Positions 58,241-64,000 of a stretch of DNA of 64,000 nucleotides are shown here, piece by piece. Made by a program: the position numbers and the translations under genes. The notes under the pieces were generated by a model. That model was given only the letters and a program-made list of their open reading frames with translations, was not told the origin of the DNA and ran no database searches. The DNA comes from Coxiella endosymbiont of Amblyomma nuttalli. GTDB lineage: Bacteria > Pseudomonadota > Gammaproteobacteria > Coxiellales > Coxiellaceae. The stretch lies in contig NZ_CP064834.1 of the NCBI RefSeq assembly GCF_018107685.1, forward strand, positions 62,001 through 126,000. The letters run 5' to 3'. Within the stretch, counting starts at the first letter, position 1; every line of letters begins with the position of its first letter.

Positions 58241-59803
58241 TTATTTTAAAGTGATTAAATTGCGCCCTGTCATTTCAACAGGCTTGTCCAATCCCATGAG
58301 ATATAACAAAATTGGTGCTACATCATCCAGTGCACCTACACTTTGTTGAAATTGTGCCTGTCTGCCTATGTAAATCAATGGTACCAAATTGCTGGTATGT
58401 GCTGTATGAGGTTGATTAGTTTTTTCATCAAACATTTTTTCTGCATTTCCATGATCAGCTGTAATCAGCACTTCACCGCCAACGGACTGAAGCGCTGCGA
58501 TAATTCGTTTTAGACTATGATCAATAGTCTGAATAGCGATTTTTGTAGCTGATTCATTACCTGTATGACCAACCATATCTGGATTAGCAAAATTGCAGAT
58601 AATTAGATCGTAATCTTCATTTTTAATAATTTTGACTAATCTATTAGTCACTTCAACGGCGCTCATTTCCGGCTTAAGATCATAGGTGGTGACTTTAGGG
58701 GAAGGAATTAATAGACGGTCTTCGCCAGGAAAAGGCGCTTCTCGTCCGCCATTTAAAAAATAAGTAACGTGGGCATATTTTTCTGTTTCAGCAACACGTA
58801 GTTGTCGATAACCAAGTGTTGATAAATATTCGCCAAGTGTGTTGTTTAGGTGTAGTGACGGAAAAGCAACGGTGGTGTTGATGTCCTTCGCATACGCCGT
58901 AAGTGTTACTGAACAGGCTAAGGTGGGTATAATTTTTCTCTTAAAGGCAATGAAGTTTTGATCTGTCAAAGCACGTGTTAACTGGCGGGCACGATCTGCT
59001 CGGAAGTTCATAAAAATGATCACATCCCCGTCTTCAATTTTAGTTGGTATTTTACCCTCACAGTGAATACTGGTTGGTGTTACAAACTCATCCGTTTCAT
59101 CACGTTCATAAGCCAGCGCTAACGCTTCTTTCGCCGTTTTGGCATGATGCTTAGCAATTCCCTGTGTTAATAAATTATAAGCTGTTTTTGTTCGATTCCA
59201 ACGTTTATCGCGGTCCATAGCATAATAGCGGCCAATTAGAGATACTATTTTACCGTGCCCATATTTAGTATATTGATGCTGAACTTTTTCAATCGATTTT
59301 AAAGCGGATTTTTGTGGTGTATCTCTCCCATCTAAAATAGCGTGTAAATAATTTTTTTTAATCCCATGCTGATGAACTAAATCAATTATTGCGGCAATTT
59401 GGTTGTCATGGCTATGTACACCACCTGGTGATAATAATCCGATAATGTGTACGGTTTTATTATTTTCTTTAGCTTTTTTAATAGCATCAATAAAAATAGG
59501 ATTTTTATAAAAATCTCCGTTTGTAATAGCCGTATCAATACGCGTTAAATCTTGGGGAACTTTACGTCCTGAACCAATATGAAGGTGTCCCACTTCGGAA
59601 TTACCCATTTGTCCGTCAGGAAGGCCTACTATCTTACCGGAAGCTCCGAGTAAAATATGAGGATAATGGGCTATTAAATTATCCCATGTTGGTGTATCAG
59701 CTAATTTAATAGCGTTGTGTAATTTTTCTTCACTCTCCCCAAATCCGTCAAGAATGATAAGTACCATTGGTTTAGCATGGATGTTTTGGTTAGTTTTAGC
59801 CAT
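58241..59803 (-). CDS. gpmI: 2,3-bisphosphoglycerate-independent phosphoglycerate mutase
   Basis: Glycolytic/gluconeogenic enzyme interconverting 3- and 2-phosphoglycerate with two Mn ions. The alkaline-phosphatase-like fold starts with MVLIILDGFG (metal Asp). The phosphoserine is Ser69 in QMGNSEVGHLHIGSGR. HIIGLLSPGGVHSHDNQI, the substrate segment LDGRDTPQKSAL and SLIGRYYAMDRDKRW follow, and the metal-binding CNFANPDMVGHTGN and ITADHGNAEKM close the series. Its 520 residues are normal. Start ATG 59803 lacks a clear ribosome binding site. It would have been followed by envC and prc. It is intact. Confidence 0.96.
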   Translation of the reverse strand: MAKTNQNIHAKPMVLIILDGFGESEEKLHNAIKLADTPTWDNLIAHYPHILLGASGKIVGLPDGQMGNSEVGHLHIGSGRKVPQDLTRIDTAITNGDFYKNPIFIDAIKKAKENNKTVHIIGLLSPGGVHSHDNQIAAIIDLVHQHGIKKNYLHAILDGRDTPQKSALKSIEKVQHQYTKYGHGKIVSLIGRYYAMDRDKRWNRTKTAYNLLTQGIAKHHAKTAKEALALAYERDETDEFVTPTSIHCEGKIPTKIEDGDVIIFMNFRADRARQLTRALTDQNFIAFKRKIIPTLACSVTLTAYAKDINTTVAFPSLHLNNTLGEYLSTLGYRQLRVAETEKYAHVTYFLNGGREAPFPGEDRLLIPSPKVTTYDLKPEMSAVEVTNRLVKIIKNEDYDLIICNFANPDMVGHTGNESATKIAIQTIDHSLKRIIAALQSVGGEVLITADHGNAEKMFDEKTNQPHTAHTSNLVPLIYIGRQAQFQQSVGALDDVAPILLYLMGLDKPVEMTGRNLITLK

Positions 59804-62100
59804 TATGTAAATGTCTTAATTAAAATTTTCTGCATATGAAAGCATCGTTGTACTTGGATGCAGTTTCACTTTAGTGAACAGTAAGAAGCTAATTTTACTA
59901 TTCTTTTGTTCAATTTTATATTTTTAATTTATCATATTTAGTTTATTTTAATTTTAATAAGAGTCTTAATTGCTCAATATTGCTTTGTATATTGATTTTT
60001 AAAGAAAAAAACTATTTAAATTAGTTCTTAATGTACAGTGGATGAAAATATGTTATGAAATATACATATTTATATCATGTGTACGATTTTCGGACGATTT
60101 TTTAGGTAAAAAGTCGTTACTCATAAAGATTAGATCTTATTGTAATATCCAGAATTTGATCTGGTAGAATGAAAAAAGTTATATCTAGTCCTAGGGAATT
60201 TTTGAAAGGCAATCAAAAGAAAGATTTTTATGGAAAGATATTATTTTTTCTGTGTCAATCTTGTATAAAGTCAATAGCAAGTGTAATGGAAAATTTTTAA
60301 GAATTTTCTTATATGGACAAGGAGATTACGGTTACTGTTGTTACCAGTTAGTGGAATGGTTGAATTGTCAAAGTTATCGCTCGATATTCCTCAAGACAAT
60401 GAAACTTTCTATTTAAAGGAAAGGAATCAAAAATGCCTTATTTTATCCTAACTATCATAATTCGTAATGTTTATTAACAAGTATTAAGGGATCTAGATTT
60501 TCAACTTGAAACGTGCATTTTGGAAAAACTAGTTCCTTATTTTACTAAACTATATAAATAAAGTAGTAATAAAAAAGCATAAAAATTATCAAAATTCTTA
60601 AATTGCACCAATCTTTTTCTAAATGTGGTTTCTTCCACGCGGCTTTTCCCACGGAATCTTCATCTGGATACTAAGCGATTTGCTCTTAATGCAGACTGGA
60701 TTGCCGGTCGATTTTATTATTTATGATTATCAATTTACCGTTCTTAAGAGTGGAACTTAAACATCATTCACTAAACAAGTGTTCATTTTTACAGTTAAAG
60801 ATTAGATTGAGGATTAACGGTTGTTTTTATTTAAAAAATACTGAAAATTTATTTCTTTTTTGTCTTAGAAATAATAGTTTAGATCAGAAAAAATGTTTTA
60901 TTATGAAACATGTAGAAAATTCCATATGAGGACGTTGCTGAGTGAATTTTAGAAAGACTAGATCATTGCTGACAGAATTATATGAACAGTCTCTTAGAAC
61001 GAGAAACATGAATTCTCTTTATAGGTTTTAGGATTGTAAAATCCTTCATTTTGATTCTATCATTCTATAAATGTGATTAAATATGATTAAATAATAGAGT
61101 GGGGTATTTTAAATTCTAAAAAGTAATTAAAACAAGGTATCTTTGCTATATAAAATCACAGCAATGGAAGATTTAGAAAAAGCATTTGGGGATATGAGGA
61201 TTTCACTTGGAAAATATCCATCGTCGAAGAAATGTTTTTCGCTTGTCTTGAGATTAAGAATTGAAATAATCAGTAATTGAAATAACAAGTATCTCATCTT
61301 CTTACTCAAATTTTTCGAGTAAACTAATAAAGAACTAGGTATTAGAAAAATGTTCCTTTGTGATAGCAGTACTGAACAATTGGGCTTAAAGTAACAATAA
61401 AAATAAATAGGATTTATACGAAGTAATAAGAAGAATTATTGTTTTATCGCTATCGTTTGATCATCAACATAATATTTATTGTCCGTTTCGGTAGGTTTAT
61501 GAGAAATCTTCATGAAGCGACTTTTAATAAAATACCTATGGAAGCTTGCTAGATTATTTCTGGCATTATGTAAAGCCACTACAAGTTGACGATATTAATA
61601 AGTCGAAGCATTAGAAACATTAAAACAGAATTAGAAGTGAAAATCGTTAGTCAAGCAGGCTCTTTAAATTTATGAAATGAGAAGCAATCAATTTATCACT
61701 GTATCATTTTCACCAAAAAAAGATTGCTATTGTTTAAGAGATTTTTCCACAATCATCTTTTGTCTACCTCTATCTACTATTCTATATAGATATATTATTC
61801 ATGGCAACTTTAAAGGTAACAAATCTGGCAGTCGACAGTGGTACAAATTAATCTGCTAAGAAAGTAACAAATCCTCTAAAAATTAATCTGGTAAGTATAA
61901 GACAATTCATCAAGGATACTACAAATATTACACGCAACTCATGAAAGGAAATATGCTAAATTAAGTAATCCATATAGAAATGAGAAGGCTTATATAGAGT
62001 ATCTAAGTGGGATCTGAATATTGTCAGACGGAAAAGCCAATATTCCAGAAGACTACCTTGATCAAAGAAAATTTCCACAACTTGTAATAAGGGTTTAAAA
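59804..62100. other. Long noncoding stretch between gpmI and the S9 peptidase
   Basis: About 2.3 kb between two divergent genes. Apart from the remnant at 61894-62098 (listed separately) I see only short snatches: a 14-codon start with a ribosome binding site at 60433 (MPYFILTIIIRNVY) that continues in frame after a stop to 60561, and RLFPRNLHLDTKRFALN near 60630. A 10-bp duplication (tgattaaata) lies at 61074-61093. None can be assigned. Confidence 0.5.
61894..62098 (+). pseudogene. Decayed gene end of unknown family upstream of the S9 peptidase
   Basis: In one plus-strand frame, protein-like sequence runs through a single TGA near 62014: RILQILHATHERKYAKLSNP and RNEKAYIEYLSGI before the stop, ILSDGKANIPEDYLDQRKFP and QLVIRV after it, ending with TAA at 62096-62098 directly before the S9 gene start. 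The acid/base balance and lack of other stops indicate a former gene in the same direction as the peptidase. The family is not recognised and the 5' limit is approximate. Confidence 0.4.
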
Positions 62101-64000
62101 ATGAGGATATTGAAAAAAAGAGCACCTTATGGTGCATGGCAATCCCCAATTAATGCTGGTTTAGCGGCAAACTCATCCCGAGTTTTGGTTGAAGTTGAAG
62201 TAAGTGGTGATGACATTTATTGGTTGGAGCGTCGTCCTGAAGAGACGGGACGTCAAGTGGTTATGCATTTGTCTTCAGTGGAAAATATCCAAGTAGTTAC
62301 GCCTTCCGATTTTAGCGTGCGAACGCGGGTGCATGAATATGGGGGTGGAGATTATGTGATTCATCAAGATACTATTTATTTTTCTAGAGATACAGACCAA
62401 TGCTGGTATCGTCAAAAGATAGGTGAAGATCCAAAACTGATTACTCCGATGCCGAAGAAGCCAAGAGGGCTACGTTATGCGGATGGTGTAGTGATTCCAG
62501 GGGGACAATGGTTGATAGTGGTCCGAGAATCGCACGAAAAATCCGTTGTGAATGAACTCGTAGCCATTGCTACTGACGGAACGCAACGAATCAAAACATT
62601 AATGCGAGGATATGATTTTTATGCGGCACCCCGATTAAATCAAATAGGAAATCAGATTGCTTGGATTTGCTGGAATCGTCCTCAAATGCCTTGGGATGGA
62701 ACTGATCTTTGGTTAGCTGATTTAACAACGACTTTACAATTAACCAACGCTCGTAAGATTGCGGGTGGTCTCAATGAATATATTTCCCAACCTTCCTTTA
62801 GTTGTGATGGAAAACTTTATTTTATTTCTGATAGAAGTGGATTCGAAAATATTTATTACTATAATGATGGAAGATTTAAATTAGTTTGCCCGATGTATGC
62901 TGATTGCGGTTACCCTCAATGGGTTTTTAAAATTAAAACATATGACTTCCTTAATAAGGATCAAATCGTCGTTATTGTGATGAAAAATGGAAAGCAAACA
63001 TTAGGTTTAATCGAAGATAGACATTATTCCGCGTTTAATTTACCTTTCACTAATTTTGTACCCACGTTAGCGATTCGAAATAATACAGTCGTTTTCATTG
63101 GTGCTAGTTACGATCGATTTCCTACTTTGGCATACTATGACTTGAAAAATAAACAATCTGCTATCCTGTATGAAAGCACTTCATTAAAAATAGATAAAAA
63201 ATACTTTTCTATTCCGAAGGCGATTGAATTTTTAACCAATAATAAACAAACGGCGTATGGCTTTTATTATGCACCACACAATGATGACTATATGACGCCA
63301 GCAAATGAAAAGCCCCCTTTGATTGTTATGAGCCATGGAGGTCCCACAGATGCTACTTCAGCAACACTTAATTTAAAAAATCAATTCTGGACTAGTCGTG
63401 GATTTGCTGTTTTAGATGTGAATTATGGTGGGAGTACGGGTTATGGTAAAGCTTATCGTAAACGTTTAAAAAAACGGTGGGGCATAGTCGATGTTGCTGA
63501 TTGTGTCAATGGAGCGAAGTTTTTAGTAAGAAAAGGAAAAGCAGATCTAAAACGATTAATTATACGTGGCAGCAGTGCAGGTGGTTATACTGCTTTATGT
63601 GCCTTAACTTTTTATAATGTGTTCTCTATTGGATCTAGTTATTTTGGTATCGTAGATTTAGAAGGTTTTGTAAACGATACTCATAAATTTGAATCATGTT
63701 ATCTAGAAACTTTGGTGGGTAAATACCCGGAGAAAAAAACACTGTATAGAATACGATCACCGATTAATCACGTAGATCGATTAACTTGTCCAATTATTTT
63801 TTTACAGGGTTTGGAAGATAAGGTGGTTCCACCTTGGCAAGTGGAGATTATGATTGCAGAGATGAATAAAAGAGGGTTGCCTTATTCTTATATAACATTT
63901 AAGCATGAACAGCATGGTTTTCGTTGTACAGAAACGATTCAAACAGCACTTGAATCGGAGCTATATTTTTTCGGCCAATTTTTTCATTTTAAACCAGCAG
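62101..64000 (+). CDS. S9-family serine peptidase (prolyl oligopeptidase/acylaminoacyl-peptidase type), partial at window end
   Basis: An open frame of 633 codons that runs off the window. A beta-propeller with WD/Kelch-like strands (for example FISDRSGFENIYYY, typical of TolB/DPP-type propellers) spans residues about 1-380. An alpha/beta hydrolase domain follows: oxyanion region VMSHGGPTDATS, the nucleophile Ser492 in RGSSAGGYTAL, Asp573 in LQGLEDKVVPP and His605 in HEQHGFR complete the triad, and YGGSTGYGKAYRK is the usual S9C segment. There is no signal peptide, so it is probably cytosolic. Family members have about 630-650 residues, so only a few codons are missing. ATG 62101 is the first in the frame, with a modest aaggg upstream. 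It is intact as far as visible. Confidence 0.92.
   Translation, partial: MRILKKRAPYGAWQSPINAGLAANSSRVLVEVEVSGDDIYWLERRPEETGRQVVMHLSSVENIQVVTPSDFSVRTRVHEYGGGDYVIHQDTIYFSRDTDQCWYRQKIGEDPKLITPMPKKPRGLRYADGVVIPGGQWLIVVRESHEKSVVNELVAIATDGTQRIKTLMRGYDFYAAPRLNQIGNQIAWICWNRPQMPWDGTDLWLADLTTTLQLTNARKIAGGLNEYISQPSFSCDGKLYFISDRSGFENIYYYNDGRFKLVCPMYADCGYPQWVFKIKTYDFLNKDQIVVIVMKNGKQTLGLIEDRHYSAFNLPFTNFVPTLAIRNNTVVFIGASYDRFPTLAYYDLKNKQSAILYESTSLKIDKKYFSIPKAIEFLTNNKQTAYGFYYAPHNDDYMTPANEKPPLIVMSHGGPTDATSATLNLKNQFWTSRGFAVLDVNYGGSTGYGKAYRKRLKKRWGIVDVADCVNGAKFLVRKGKADLKRLIIRGSSAGGYTALCALTFYNVFSIGSSYFGIVDLEGFVNDTHKFESCYLETLVGKYPEKKTLYRIRSPINHVDRLTCPIIFLQGLEDKVVPPWQVEIMIAEMNKRGLPYSYITFKHEQHGFRCTETIQTALESELYFFGQFFHFKPA

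Noticed and set aside
60723-60929. 68-codon frame in the gpmI-S9 gap
   Set aside because: Leu/Phe/Asn-rich translation typical of AT-rich noncoding DNA; no support.
1-64000. Search for tRNA and rRNA genes
   Set aside because: No GGTTCGAATCC-type T-arm with matching acceptor stem and no conserved rRNA stretches were seen on either strand; absence is by eye only and a tRNA scan could still find one.
1-64000. Search for insertion sequences, prophage and CRISPR arrays
   Set aside because: No transposase or phage-like genes, no terminal inverted repeats flanking a gene, and no regularly spaced repeats; the tandem doublets have no spacers and unrelated units.

Overview
This window looks like part of the chromosome of a gammaproteobacterium of the order Legionellales, most likely a Coxiella-like endosymbiont in the middle of genome reduction. 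The evidence is that many proteins resemble Coxiella/Legionella-type homologues, the genes lie in conserved gammaproteobacterial blocks (argS-ftsN-like-hslVU, ubiE-ubiJ-ubiB, aminopeptidase P-ubiH-ubiI next to zapA/fau, aspS-yebC-ruvCAB, rpsU-yqeY-dnaG-rpoD, rppH-ptsP-lgt-thyA, gpmI-envC-prc), the DNA is AT-rich, and only about 64% of the window is intact coding sequence by my own sum of gene lengths. The rest is long stretches of apparently empty DNA with recognisable gene corpses. I see no rRNA, tRNA, insertion sequence, prophage or CRISPR array. The species assignment is inference.

Layout. 1-6.8 kb: a decayed gene of unknown family divergent from argS, then a division protein that has lost its SPOR domain, then the HslVU protease. 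6.8-9.8 kb: ubiE-ubiJ-ubiB, with overlapping ends. 11.6-13.3 kb: ubiK and the Kdo transferase waaA. 13.3-17.4 kb: mostly empty, with fau and a decayed zapA. 17.4-22 kb: aminopeptidase P divergent from ubiH and a second ubiquinone hydroxylase. 23.3-28.1 kb: aspS-yebC-ruvC-ruvA-ruvB. 30.6-37.3 kb: nhaA, then rpsU-yqeY-dnaG-rpoD. 37.7-42.7 kb: a frameshifted coiled-coil gene, lapC/yejM-like, a small lipoprotein and proS. 43.4-48.5 kb: another gene corpse and the class Ia ribonucleotide reductase genes nrdB and nrdA. 49-55.5 kb: decayed rppH, ptsP, lgt, a small membrane protein and thyA. 56.2-59.8 kb: prc/ctpA, decayed envC and gpmI. 62.1 kb to the end: an S9 serine peptidase running off the window.

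Functional picture. Retained genes are core: translation (argS, aspS, proS, rpsU), replication and repair (dnaG, ruvABC, nrdAB, thyA, fau), housekeeping sigma factor, proteolysis, an LPS envelope (waaA, lapC), lipoprotein maturation (lgt), and a strikingly complete ubiquinone set (ubiE, J, B, K, H and a further hydroxylase). Losses fall in part on accessory cell division and septal cell-wall splitting: zapA and envC are corpses and the FtsN-like protein lacks its SPOR domain. The noncoding DNA also carries many perfect two-copy tandem duplications of about 10-20 bp, apparently a mark of slippage-type mutation. I found no convincing new multi-gene system; the most informative signals are these decay patterns and a few conserved-looking orphan remnants.
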